Source: RBG-16-34-14 sp963798865 (GTDB taxonomy: Bacteria > Bacteroidota > Ignavibacteria > Ignavibacteriales > Ignavibacteriaceae). From it: DNA of 64,000 bases. Below are positions 55,884 to 64,000 of the stretch, one piece after another (positions within the stretch are counted from its first letter, which is position 1; each line of letters opens with the position of its first letter). The notes under the pieces were generated by a model. That model ran no database searches. It was given only the letters and a program-made list of their open reading frames with translations, and had not been told where the DNA came from. A program made the position numbers and the translations under genes. The stretch spans positions 682,001-746,000 of the forward strand of contig CAWCVZ010000004.1 in NCBI GenBank assembly GCA_963798865.1, given 5' to 3'.

Positions 55884-56597
55884 TTACTTCGGCAGATAAT
55901 CTTTAAATAAAATTTCCAGTCTTTGAAGCATATTTTTACCTAATAAAAATGTAACATGCTCTGCAAAACTGTTTAATGTTACAACGGCATTAACTATAGC
56001 ATCTTTAGATTCAACTTCTCTTAAATGCTGGCAGACATTCTGGTTTAATACTTTAATTTCTTCATACAAGTCTTTCAGATTATTCATTTCCCAGTCAGGT
56101 TCTCCCCCATTTTTTGCAATAACATATTGAGCAAGAAGATACATTGACAAAACTCGGTAGTCAGTTTCCTCTAGAGATGCAAATGGCAAATGATATCTCA
56201 TCATTGGTTTTAATTTTCCCATTGTTGGGCAATCATTTGCAACCATTACAATTCCAAGTAAACTTCCCAGAGCATTTTGCAGCGATGTTTTTTTATAATA
56301 GGTTCTTGTTTGAGTCATAATTGTAACTTCAACTTCATCATATGAATGAAACTCTTTGAAATCAGAGATTACATCATTAAGACTGACAGTAAGGGGACAG
56401 TATTTAAATTTTTCTTTATCAATTGGGCAATTGGGACATTTGAAGCTGGATATTTCTGTCCATTTAGGCGGGACTTTTATTTCAGGACGAATAATGTTTA
56501 ATGTTTTTTCATCAATTCTTACCTTAATTCTTTTTTCTTTTCCATCTTTAAAAAGAAAAGAGAATTCATATTGAAATTCAGCTGCATTTTCTTCCAC
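55884..56597 (-). CDS. Conserved protein with CxxC cluster (DUF6901-like)
   Basis: About 237 residues if started at GTG 56597 (VEENAAEFQYEFSFLFKDG). The open frame extends to 56684, but those start codons lie inside the terminator hairpin of the preceding gene. Features: FKCPNCPIDKEKFKYCPL, a possible zinc or metal site; LGSLLGIVMVANDCPTMGKLKPMMRYHLPFASLEETDYR, highly conserved in relatives I recall as DUF6901; and a helical C-terminal half. No signal peptide from this start, so cytosolic. Function unknown. Expression seems separate from the DUF6600 gene upstream because a terminator lies between. Confidence 0.75.
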   Translation of the reverse strand: MEENAAEFQYEFSFLFKDGKEKRIKVRIDEKTLNIIRPEIKVPPKWTEISSFKCPNCPIDKEKFKYCPLTVSLNDVISDFKEFHSYDEVEVTIMTQTRTYYKKTSLQNALGSLLGIVMVANDCPTMGKLKPMMRYHLPFASLEETDYRVLSMYLLAQYVIAKNGGEPDWEMNNLKDLYEEIKVLNQNVCQHLREVESKDAIVNAVVTLNSFAEHVTFLLGKNMLQRLEILFKDYLPK

Positions 56598-56671
56598 TAT
56601 AAAACTTGTTTTATTATTGAATGATTTAAGATAAACAAAAATAAATTTATAAAAATGATGTAAAGCATAAC

Positions 56672-56706
56672 AAAAAAGCGGCATCAATTTTTCAACTGAT
56701 GCCGCT
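56672..56706 (-). terminator. Rho-independent terminator
   Basis: The perfect 10-bp stem AGCGGCATCA / TGATGCCGCT is followed on the minus strand by TTTTTT. It ends the DUF6600 gene at 56729. Confidence 0.92.
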
Positions 56707-56728
56707 ATAGGGAGAGAGATTATGTGAG

Positions 56729-58114
56729 CTATCTTTTTTTATTCTTATTGTTTCCAGTGTCGGTTTTTCTTTCGACTTTAGTATTACTACTATTTTTTCT
56801 TTGCTCAGTTTTAACCTGTGTCCTGTTGTTTGTGTTCTGTTTTTGAATGACAGTATTATTCTTATTGGTGTTTTCTTTTTTAACTTCAATTTTACGATTT
56901 ACTTCAGTATTTCCTTTCACTTCTGTTTTTTGAACGTCTTTTCGCTCAACCTTTTTCTCTGGAATAAAAACATTATTCTTTTTTACTTTGGTATTTGGAT
57001 TTATTTCTATGTTTCGTTTTACTTCTGTATTTCGTTTAACTTCAGTTTTTTGAACATCTTTTCGTTCAACATTATTTCCGGAAGATAAATTATTGTTTTT
57101 GTTTTCTTCCCTTTTTATTGTTTCATTCCGTTTTGTTTCAACGTTAGTGTTTCGCTTAACATCCAGATTATTATCCTTTTCCTTTAACTGTACATCATTC
57201 CTGGAATCATTTTTCTTTATTTGAAGTTCTTTCCCTGCCGAACGTTCTTTTTCAACTTTTATATCATCACGACCTAATTTTACTTTAGAGACATCAAGTG
57301 TTGATCTCTTATTTTCCTTTTCAATTCTAATATCATTACTATTAGTTCGTGTAAGCTCATCACGAGATGCAATGAAACTTCTTACATCATCATTATTCTT
57401 TCCTCTATATTTTTCAACTTCTTTTAAGTCGCTTACACCAACTATATTTCTTTGCTTAATATCCTGTCCTGAACGTTTTCTTACGAAATCTATATCAACA
57501 CCACGGTTAACAATTCTTCCATCCCTGTAATCATAATTATCACGGAATTTTGTTTTACCATGAATTCTGTATTTGTATTGTGATCCGACAAAATATTTAT
57601 CAACATAAGGATCGCAGAAATATTTATATTTTACAAAGTGCCAGTGATTATAAGGGACATAATAATCATATGTATATTGTATGCCGATATTTATAGAGAA
57701 GATAGCGTAAGGAGGAAGCGGAGCCCAACCAATGTAATTATCATCGTATCTCCATTCTACCCAGGAAGGAGCCCAATTGTAGTCGGGAACCCATATCCAT
57801 CCATAATAATCATCATGGTACCATCTGCCATAGTGAAATACAATTTCGCCAAATGGTTCATATGAATCCCAATACCAGCCATCAACTGTCCAGATCCATT
57901 GTCCATATCTATATGGAGCCCAACCTGTTTTTATTACTGATGGACGCCAAACTACAAGCCCATTATCAATTTCAATCCAGGTTCCGTATGGTGCTAAGTT
58001 TGAATAGAAAAATCCAAATTCAAACCCCGGACCGTTTAATATTTTTGTTTCTGATTTTATCGAACTAAAAAACCCGGTAATCAGAATTGCAGCAATAATT
58101 AATAACTTTTTCAT
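56729..58114 (-). CDS. Secreted DUF6600 protein with repetitive Lys/Asn tail
   Basis: 461 residues from the ATG at 58114, which has GAGGTG upstream (a longer frame adds MLRCK). Signal peptide KKLLIIAAILITGFFSSIKS. Residues ~25-170 form a Trp/Tyr/Gly/Pro-rich DUF6600 domain: NLAPYGTWIEIDNG, VVWRPSVIKTGWAPYRYG, WIWTVDGWYWDSYEPFG, FHYGRWYHDD, WIWVPDYNWAPSW. The second half is a highly charged, low-complexity Lys/Asn/Glu/Arg tail. It contains a duplicated ~30-residue unit (VERKDVQKTEVK…, at about residues 345 and 385). DUF6600 proteins are common secreted proteins of Bacteroidetes without known activity; the tail suggests DNA, polyanion or envelope binding (inference). Confidence 0.88.
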   Translation of the reverse strand: MKKLLIIAAILITGFFSSIKSETKILNGPGFEFGFFYSNLAPYGTWIEIDNGLVVWRPSVIKTGWAPYRYGQWIWTVDGWYWDSYEPFGEIVFHYGRWYHDDYYGWIWVPDYNWAPSWVEWRYDDNYIGWAPLPPYAIFSINIGIQYTYDYYVPYNHWHFVKYKYFCDPYVDKYFVGSQYKYRIHGKTKFRDNYDYRDGRIVNRGVDIDFVRKRSGQDIKQRNIVGVSDLKEVEKYRGKNNDDVRSFIASRDELTRTNSNDIRIEKENKRSTLDVSKVKLGRDDIKVEKERSAGKELQIKKNDSRNDVQLKEKDNNLDVKRNTNVETKRNETIKREENKNNNLSSGNNVERKDVQKTEVKRNTEVKRNIEINPNTKVKKNNVFIPEKKVERKDVQKTEVKGNTEVNRKIEVKKENTNKNNTVIQKQNTNNRTQVKTEQRKNSSNTKVERKTDTGNNKNKKR

Positions 58115-58256
58115 TTTACACCTCAACAATATGTTTATATTGAATGAGCCAATGATTATGCCATCCGAATTGTTTTATTTTTAATCGTTAAGAAAAGGTT
58201 TTGAGGGTTTTTTGTATAGAATTATGAACAGCAAAATAAATTAATAGACAGGCACA

Positions 58257-59390
58257 TTATCTCTTAATAGTCCGCTCTTTCCATTTATAATTTCCAAATA
58301 ATCCTGCAATACTAAAAATTAAAATGTAGGGTATATGAAGAAGTTCAGTTATAAGGAAATATTTAAGAAGACTTTTATCAAATAGAAGCTTAACTCCCCT
58401 TTTTAGTACAAGGTATTCAATAATTATTTTAAGAAGAAAAGAGACGAAGAATGCTATAAGAAATGCAGAAGAATAAAATATCCCAAGTAATAATTGAGCA
58501 AACAATGAAAGGTAAAATAAGAATATAAGAACCAGTTTAAGTATCAATAATTTATTTGTATAAAATAGTCCTTTGCTTGCCCATCTTTTTCTCTGATGAT
58601 AAAACTCTTTAACAGATTTATTAGGCAGTGATTTAACAACTGCATTCGTATTCATGCAAAATTTTATTTTGAACTTTCCTTCTCTCCAGATTTTCTGCAT
58701 AAGAATTTCATCATCACCGGATGAAAGATTTAAATTATCATCAAAACCGTTTACCGAGTTATAAGCTTCTTTCCTGTAAGATGCATTTGCGGCATTGCAA
58801 ATTGTAGGCTTATTAATTCCAATTAAACCTGCACCAGAAATAATTAATCCTGCAAATTCTATTTGCTGCATTTTATCAAAGAGGGAATCTCCAGCAACAA
58901 ATTCAACCGGTCCGGAAATAAATCCTGTTTTACTATCGTAGAAGTTTAACATCGTTTCAAGCCAGTTTTTTTCATGAGTGCAATCTGCATCAGTTGTTAC
59001 GATAATCTCACCTTTACAGTTTGCAATTCCAAATCTTATAGCTCTTTTTTTATGAGCATTGGGGAGAAAATCTTCCGGTAAAGAGATGATTTTTATATTA
59101 GATGATTTTTTAGCTTCAGTTAATTTTATTAATGAGTCGTCGGTTGATGAGTCATTTATATAAATAACTTCAAATTTGTTGTTAGGATATGTCTGCGATT
59201 CAATACTTTCTAAACTTTGCAAAATATTTCCGGATTCATTTCTAAACGGAATTAATATTGAAACAAATTCGTTTAATTCATTTGGCTGGGAATTAAGGGA
59301 ATGCTTGCCCAATCCTCTGTAAATACCGGATAAAAAATAAATGTAAAAGATTAGAAGCAAACTGAAGCAAATAAGAAGAAGTTCAGGCAT
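58257..59390 (-). CDS. Membrane glycosyltransferase family 2
   Basis: 377 residues. N-terminal helix, GT2 domain (SILIPFRNESGNILQSLESI, YINDSSTDDS, DxD in IIVTTDADCTHEKNW, catalytic region NLSSGDDEILMQ and QRKRW), then three or four C-terminal helices. It resembles processive or cell-envelope GT2 enzymes. Last of a three-gene operon with overlapping ends (8 bases with the flippase-like gene), so probably acts with it on a lipid-linked glycan. Confidence 0.92.
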   Translation of the reverse strand: MPELLLICFSLLLIFYIYFLSGIYRGLGKHSLNSQPNELNEFVSILIPFRNESGNILQSLESIESQTYPNNKFEVIYINDSSTDDSLIKLTEAKKSSNIKIISLPEDFLPNAHKKRAIRFGIANCKGEIIVTTDADCTHEKNWLETMLNFYDSKTGFISGPVEFVAGDSLFDKMQQIEFAGLIISGAGLIGINKPTICNAANASYRKEAYNSVNGFDDNLNLSSGDDEILMQKIWREGKFKIKFCMNTNAVVKSLPNKSVKEFYHQRKRWASKGLFYTNKLLILKLVLIFLFYLSLFAQLLLGIFYSSAFLIAFFVSFLLKIIIEYLVLKRGVKLLFDKSLLKYFLITELLHIPYILIFSIAGLFGNYKWKERTIKR

Positions 59391-60378
59391 TAGTTTTCTT
59401 AAACAATAAAACCGAACCGGTTACAGCCGGAATTAAAATATTAATAAAAAATATGAATAAAGAAGCATTAAATGCTGAAGCAGCAGCAACACCCATTTGT
59501 CCAAGAAAATAAACTGAAACCCCCTCTCTTATTCCAAGTTCACTTAAAGAAACAGCGGGGAAAAAAGTCTTTGCAAACATTATCAGGCTTGCAGACCAGA
59601 AAAAATCTACAACATTGAACTGATTCGTAAATGCTGAGACTAATATTACAAACTGGATTATGAAACAGGAATAAAATAAAAGAGAGATTGAAAACATTTT
59701 TATTGAATAATTCCTGTCCAGGTTTTTAAGGAATTTTAACTTGCCAAGATATTTAACCAGAACTTTTGATTTTTTTAATTTATTGAATAGAAAATTATCC
59801 CAGAATTCAGGATCAATTAATAATTGAATAAGAAAATAAAAGAGAACAAAAACAACAATAAATAAAGATGCTGTTAAATAAACAGAAATGTGATAAAATA
59901 AATAAATAAAAATTATACTTGATAAAGCTCCAGTAACAGCAACAATAATAAGCGGAAAGAATTTATCAATCACTGTTGCTATTGTAACCTGTATTAAAGT
60001 TCTCTCTTTAAAAAGAAATGCCCGTCCAAAATATTCTCCAATTCGGAATGGTGTAATAGCACCCGCAGAAAACCCCTGGAGAAGTGAATAAAGTACAACT
60101 TTTTTATCCTCAATATTTAAAATTGATTTACAAGTCAGCTTCCATTTCCAGTATTGTAGAAGAATATTTGGAAACATTAAGGCAAATGCAATAACTATTA
60201 GAAAGTAATTTGCTTTCTCAAAAGCTTTTACAATTTCAGAAATTTTTATAGAAGAAATAAAGTAGAATAATAATCCCGCCGCAATAAGAATTTTCAGGAA
60301 TAAAAATATTTTATTCTTATAAATAGAAAAGTTATTTGTGAAATATTTGATTAAAGTCTGTCCCACAAAATCGTTCAA
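59383..60378 (-). CDS. Flippase-like integral membrane protein (LPG synthase TM family)
   Basis: 331 residues with about eight helices. Family pattern: LLQGFSAGAITPFRIGEYFGRAFLF, TVIDKFFPLIIVAVTGALS, LIMFAKTFFPAVSLSELGIREGVSVYFL. Lysylphosphatidylglycerol synthase TM / UPF0104-type proteins are thought to move lipid-linked substrates. It overlaps the radical SAM gene by four bases (ATGA) and the GT2 gene by eight, implying a common operon. Confidence 0.9.
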   Translation of the reverse strand: MNDFVGQTLIKYFTNNFSIYKNKIFLFLKILIAAGLLFYFISSIKISEIVKAFEKANYFLIVIAFALMFPNILLQYWKWKLTCKSILNIEDKKVVLYSLLQGFSAGAITPFRIGEYFGRAFLFKERTLIQVTIATVIDKFFPLIIVAVTGALSSIIFIYLFYHISVYLTASLFIVVFVLFYFLIQLLIDPEFWDNFLFNKLKKSKVLVKYLGKLKFLKNLDRNYSIKMFSISLLFYSCFIIQFVILVSAFTNQFNVVDFFWSASLIMFAKTFFPAVSLSELGIREGVSVYFLGQMGVAAASAFNASLFIFFINILIPAVTGSVLLFKKTNA

Positions 60379-61391
60379 TGTTCAAGTTCTAAAATATTTA
60401 TTTTTAATCCTTCAGTACAATTAGTGCACATACTTAAACCCTTCCTGTCATTTAAAACACCCTGCCTGAAATCCTGATAAGGTTCTGATTTCCAGATATC
60501 TTTCATTGTTTTATTTGTTAATTCTCCGAGTTCGAAATTTGCATCCTTATCAAAACAGCAAGGCACAACTTTTCCATCCCACGTAATCACAGAAGTCCGC
60601 CATAAAGCAAAGCAATGATTTTTCAACTTATTTTTAATTTTAAGAATCCCATTACTAACCTGATAGCGGCTGTATTTCTGATTATCAGGAAGAAAGTGTA
60701 AAGCATTTTCATAAGAAGATACCTGCATTGTTTTAAATACAACTTTATTTACACCAACATCCTTACCATATTTTTTTACTTCATCAATCATATTTTCATT
60801 TTGCTTCATAACAATAAACTGGAATTCAACAAAAGGTTTTTTTCTTCCAAGTTCATTTCTTCTCTGAATAAGCAGTCTCAAACCTTCATCCGCTTTTTTA
60901 AAAGAACCGCCAACCCTGTAATTCTGATAACTTTTTTCATCAAGTCCATCCATAGAAAAAATTAATTTATCCGGAGCTTTTTCAATTATTTTATCAACAT
61001 TTTTTTCATTTACGAAATGACCATTTGTACTTATTGAAACATAAATGTTTTTACTCTGAGCATACTTAATCATCTCAGGAAGGTTTTTATTTATATACGG
61101 TTCGCCCTGAAAATAAAGCTGAATGTAAAATCCTGTATTTTTTATTTGATCAATAATAGATTTAAAATCTTTAACAGAAAGTAAGCCTAAAGGGCGTGTT
61201 AATTCACCCAAACCGGAAGGACACTCAGGGCATTTTAAATTACAATGATTGGTCGGTTCTATAGAATAGCTGACTGGCATTCCCCAAACAACAGGTTTTC
61301 TAACAATTCTTGATAAAGCAAATGAGCCTATAACTTTTATAATGTTAGCTGCTCTGTAGGGTGTAATATATTTTACAGGATTAAATTCCAA
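60375..61391 (-). CDS. Radical SAM/SPASM protein
   Basis: 338 residues. The [4Fe-4S]-SAM motif C50-x3-C54-x2-C57 lies in TNHCNLKCPECPSG. Barrel segments YIQLYFQGEPYINKN (GEP in place of GGEP), ISTNGHFV and IFSMDGLDEKSYQNYR follow. A SPASM-like C-terminal cluster region has WRTSVITWDGKVVPCCFDKD and MCTNC. Related proteins modify peptides or lipid/glycan intermediates; the operon with a flippase-like protein and a GT2 suggests a lipid- or glycan-linked substrate here. First gene of the operon. Confidence 0.92.
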   Translation of the reverse strand: MEFNPVKYITPYRAANIIKVIGSFALSRIVRKPVVWGMPVSYSIEPTNHCNLKCPECPSGLGELTRPLGLLSVKDFKSIIDQIKNTGFYIQLYFQGEPYINKNLPEMIKYAQSKNIYVSISTNGHFVNEKNVDKIIEKAPDKLIFSMDGLDEKSYQNYRVGGSFKKADEGLRLLIQRRNELGRKKPFVEFQFIVMKQNENMIDEVKKYGKDVGVNKVVFKTMQVSSYENALHFLPDNQKYSRYQVSNGILKIKNKLKNHCFALWRTSVITWDGKVVPCCFDKDANFELGELTNKTMKDIWKSEPYQDFRQGVLNDRKGLSMCTNCTEGLKINILELEH

Positions 61392-61542
61392 ACTAAACTG
61401 TTTTTTTATTTATGAAGATAAAGAAATAAAAAAACCTTTAAAAGTTCCGAAGTTCAATATACTTTCATAATTAAGATAAATTTGTTATGCATGCCGGATT
61501 TTTTTACTTTTCAATAAGAAAATCAAAACATTCGGAGAATTA

Positions 61543-63168
61543 ATGCAGATTAACTTTGGAGATATTCCGGGACAGTATAATCTCTTTCTGGATTACCTTT
61601 ATGAATTTGAAAATGTAAAAAAATTTTATAAGCATGATTTCAGGAATAAAGATGAATACCTGAAACAGTTTAAATCTATTACTGAATCCCCGAGAGAATT
61701 CAGGGGTGACATTTCGAAAATTATTAGTACGCAATATGGAAGTTTAACTCCATCTCAAAAAACAAATGAAAATATTGCCTCACTTAAAGAAAAGAATACA
61801 CTTGCAGTTGTTACCGGGCAGCAGCTTGGAATTCTTGGCGGTCCTCTTTATACTTTTTACAAAATAATAACTGCAATCAAACTTGCCGAACATTTAAAAG
61901 AACGCTACGATGCTTACAATTTTGTTCCGGTATTCTGGCTTGAAGGCGATGACCATGATTTTGATGAAGTTAGATCAATTGGCATTCTTAATGAATCAAA
62001 TGAATTTGAAAAAATATTTTATGAAGATGAAATGCAGGACGAAGAAACAAGGAGCAGTGTTGGATATTTAATAATTAAAGAAACTATCTCCTCTTTTTTC
62101 GATAACCTTGATAAAAATTTACGTGATACGGAATTCAAACCTGATTTTTTGAAAAGGATAAAAGAAATTTACTCGAACGGGAAATCATTTAAGCAATCTT
62201 TTAAAGAATTGATTTTCTGGTTTTTTGATAAATACGGTTTGATAATTTTTGATCCTCAGGATGTTATAATAAAAAATCTTTTAAAACCTGTTTTCAAAAA
62301 AGAAATAAATGATTTCCGTACACATACCGAAAAACTTGTACAGGTTAGCGCTACACTTGAAGAATTATACCACGCACAGGTAAAAGTAAGACCGGTAAAT
62401 CTTTTTTACAGCACTGAAGGTGGAAGATTTTTAATTGAACCGGTTGAGAACGAATTCAGGTTGAGGAGAAAGCGAAAGAAATTTACTATAGAAGAAATTA
62501 ATGATGAGATAAACAATCACCCGGAAAATTTTAGCCCGAATGTTTTGTTAAGACCAATTTGCCAGGATTATCTTCTTCCGACAGCTTTTTATATTGGAGG
62601 ACCATCAGAGATATCCTATTTCGCTCAAATAACTCCTCTTTATGACTTTTACAAAATTAACCAGCCGTTTATTTATCCCAGGTCATCGGCAACAATTTTT
62701 GAAAAAAATCTTGAAAATATTATTGAGAAATTTAACCTTTCTTTTGAAGATGTGTTTATCAGTTCAGATGAATTAAAAAATAAAGTTATTAATTCTATCT
62801 CCAAACATTCTGTTGATGATATTTTTGCAGAATCAAATAACCAGATTGAGTTAGTTCTTGACCGGTTAAAAGAAAAGCTTTTTGAGTTTGATAAAACTAT
62901 TGCAGACTCAACCGGCAAATACAGGCAAAAAATTCTTAACTATCTTGATGAATTAAAAGGGAAAACTGCTGATGCGCAGAAAAAACGACACGAAATAACT
63001 TTAAGACAAATTGATAAACTTACTAATTCACTTTTCCCGAATAATACTTTACAGGAACGTGAATTAAATTTTGCTTATTTCTATAATAAATATGGAGAGA
63101 AATTTATTGAGAGATTATTTAACGAAGTTAAAATTAATTCTTTTGATCACCAGGTGATTGAGTATTGA
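61543..63168 (+). CDS. bshC: Bacillithiol biosynthesis cysteine-adding enzyme BshC
   Basis: 541 residues, normal length. Landmarks: VVTGQQLGILGGPLYTFYKI, NFVPVFWLEGDDHDFDEVRSI, VLLRPICQDYLLPTAFYIGG, YFAQITPLYDFY. BshC joins Cys to GlcN-malate in the last step of bacillithiol synthesis. No bshA or bshB is in the window. Divergent from the glycan operon and convergent with the ABC ATPase gene. Confidence 0.95.
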   Translation: MQINFGDIPGQYNLFLDYLYEFENVKKFYKHDFRNKDEYLKQFKSITESPREFRGDISKIISTQYGSLTPSQKTNENIASLKEKNTLAVVTGQQLGILGGPLYTFYKIITAIKLAEHLKERYDAYNFVPVFWLEGDDHDFDEVRSIGILNESNEFEKIFYEDEMQDEETRSSVGYLIIKETISSFFDNLDKNLRDTEFKPDFLKRIKEIYSNGKSFKQSFKELIFWFFDKYGLIIFDPQDVIIKNLLKPVFKKEINDFRTHTEKLVQVSATLEELYHAQVKVRPVNLFYSTEGGRFLIEPVENEFRLRRKRKKFTIEEINDEINNHPENFSPNVLLRPICQDYLLPTAFYIGGPSEISYFAQITPLYDFYKINQPFIYPRSSATIFEKNLENIIEKFNLSFEDVFISSDELKNKVINSISKHSVDDIFAESNNQIELVLDRLKEKLFEFDKTIADSTGKYRQKILNYLDELKGKTADAQKKRHEITLRQIDKLTNSLFPNNTLQERELNFAYFYNKYGEKFIERLFNEVKINSFDHQVIEY

Positions 63169-63196
63169 GGTATAAGGTATACCAACAATCCTAATT

Positions 63197-64000
63197 TCAG
63201 TTAATTGCCTTTTCATTCTCCATATCAAAGAAATGAAGCTTATCAGCATCAATCAACAATTCCTTCATAGTCCCAGCTTCAAGCATTTGTCTTGCAGGAA
63301 TTCTTGAAACGAACTGTTCGCCATCTACCGGAAAGTACAAAAAGATCTCATTGCCCATTGGTTCAACAACCTCAAGTTTAACATTAATTTTAGAAGGATT
63401 TTTTACAGAAGAACCGCTTGCCGGATCATAAATATCTTCAGGGCGAATTCCCATCCATACAGATTTATCCGGGTATGATTTCAGCCTTTCAGAATATTTA
63501 TTGTTGAGAACAAAAGAAACATCCCCTTTTTTACTTTTAAAAGTTAATCCGCCGTTCTGAGTAATTTTCCCTTCAACAAAATTCATCGAGGGGCTTCCAA
63601 TAAAACCGGCAACGAATTTATTCCCCGGAAAATTATATAAGTTTAAAGGTGAGTCTATTTGGTTTACCACCCCATCTTTCATAATTACAATTTTATCTCC
63701 CATTGTCATTGCTTCAGTTTGATCGTGAGTAACATAAATCATTGTTGCACCAAGTCTCTGATGCAGTTTTGAAATTTCAGTTCTCATTTGAACGCGAAGC
63801 TTTGCATCAAGGTTGCTTAAAGGCTCATCAAAAAGAAAAACTTTTGGCTTTCTTACAATTGCTCTTCCTACTGCAACTCTTTGCCTTTGTCCTCCGGAAA
63901 GTGCTTTTGGTTTCCTGTCAAGATAAGTTTCAAGTCCAAGAATTTTTGCAGCTTCATCAACTCGGGTTTTAATCTCTTCCTTATTAAATTTTCTCAGCTT
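63197..64000 (-). CDS. ABC transporter ATPase, MalK/UgpC type, 5' end beyond window
   Basis: The frame is open to the right edge. Visible from its 3' part: signature LSGGQRQRVAVGRAIVRKP, Walker B VFLFDEPLSNLDAKLR, switch MIYVTHDQTEAMTMGDKIVIM, then the C-terminal TOBE domain typical of sugar importers (PLNLYNFPGNKFVAGFIGSPSMNF, WMGIRPEDIYD). Walker A lies outside. It probably energises a carbohydrate uptake system whose other genes lie beyond 64000. The ATG at 63787 is internal to the signature region and is not the start. Confidence 0.95.
   Translation of the reverse strand, partial: KLRKFNKEEIKTRVDEAAKILGLETYLDRKPKALSGGQRQRVAVGRAIVRKPKVFLFDEPLSNLDAKLRVQMRTEISKLHQRLGATMIYVTHDQTEAMTMGDKIVIMKDGVVNQIDSPLNLYNFPGNKFVAGFIGSPSMNFVEGKITQNGGLTFKSKKGDVSFVLNNKYSERLKSYPDKSVWMGIRPEDIYDPASGSSVKNPSKINVKLEVVEPMGNEIFLYFPVDGEQFVSRIPARQMLEAGTMKELLIDADKLHFFDMENEKAIN

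Noticed and set aside
56598..56684. Longer N-terminus (MMPLFCYALHHF…) for the 55884-56597 protein
   Set aside because: Its start codons fall inside the terminator hairpin of the upstream gene, and the added residues look unlike the family. The GTG at 56597 fits better.

Overview
The window is an AT-rich chromosomal segment. It most likely comes from a member of the Ignavibacteria (Ignavibacteriota, near Bacteroidota/Chlorobi). Evidence for this is four large secreted proteins ending in a type IX secretion (T9SS) sorting domain with the NYPNPFNP signature, a gingipain-type C25 peptidase, a BshC bacillithiol enzyme, a DUF6600 protein and a GcdH-like acyl-CoA dehydrogenase. No rRNA, CRISPR array or prophage was seen. 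One tRNA-Ser(GCU) is present.

Layout. (1) 1-12 kb: surface and secreted proteins (two WSTHG/BNR-type repeat proteins, a 1001-residue multidomain protein, a 44-residue-repeat protein with a membrane tail, and a C25 peptidase). (2) 12.4-26.6 kb: a copper/silver handling island. It has an outer-membrane barrel, a small Cys-rich protein (frameshifted), TolC/CusC (frameshifted), CusB, CusA with the full Met triad, a secreted YHS protein, a deleted P-II-like remnant, a membrane-anchored cytochrome c, a SHOCT protein and a CopB-type (CPH) P-type ATPase. (3) 26.9-33.3 kb: rhodanese plus DoxX/MauE pair, then housekeeping genes on the minus strand (purD, a glycosyltransferase, guaB, acyl-CoA dehydrogenase). 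(4) 33.4-41 kb: an SOS/translesion cassette with lexA behind a perfect 18-bp operator, a DnaE-type polymerase encoded as two overlapping genes in permuted order (C-terminal half first), and dinB. It is interrupted by palindromic elements, a RAYT-type transposase and a DUF559 nuclease cassette. (5) 41-46.5 kb: a T9SS repeat protein, tRNA-Ser and a CHASE/PAS histidine kinase. (6) 46.8-51.7 kb: an HD phosphohydrolase fused to a Pycsar-effector-like membrane domain, SixA, polyphosphate kinase and a convergent class III nucleotide cyclase. (7) 51.8-58.1 kb: an outer-membrane barrel with a kinase-like N-terminal part, paired with a lipoprotein phosphoesterase, then a zinc-cluster-like protein and DUF6600. 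(8) 58.2-64 kb: an envelope glycan/lipid operon (radical SAM, flippase-like, GT2), bshC and a sugar-type ABC ATPase.

Three themes stand out. First, the DnaE polymerase is split and permuted. Second, palindromic elements are tied to small genes (DUF559 twice, RAYT once) and also sit in frame inside coding sequences. Third, many genes are broken by single-base frameshifts, nearly all one-base insertions in short homopolymers. That pattern needs read-level checking before any of them is called a pseudogene.
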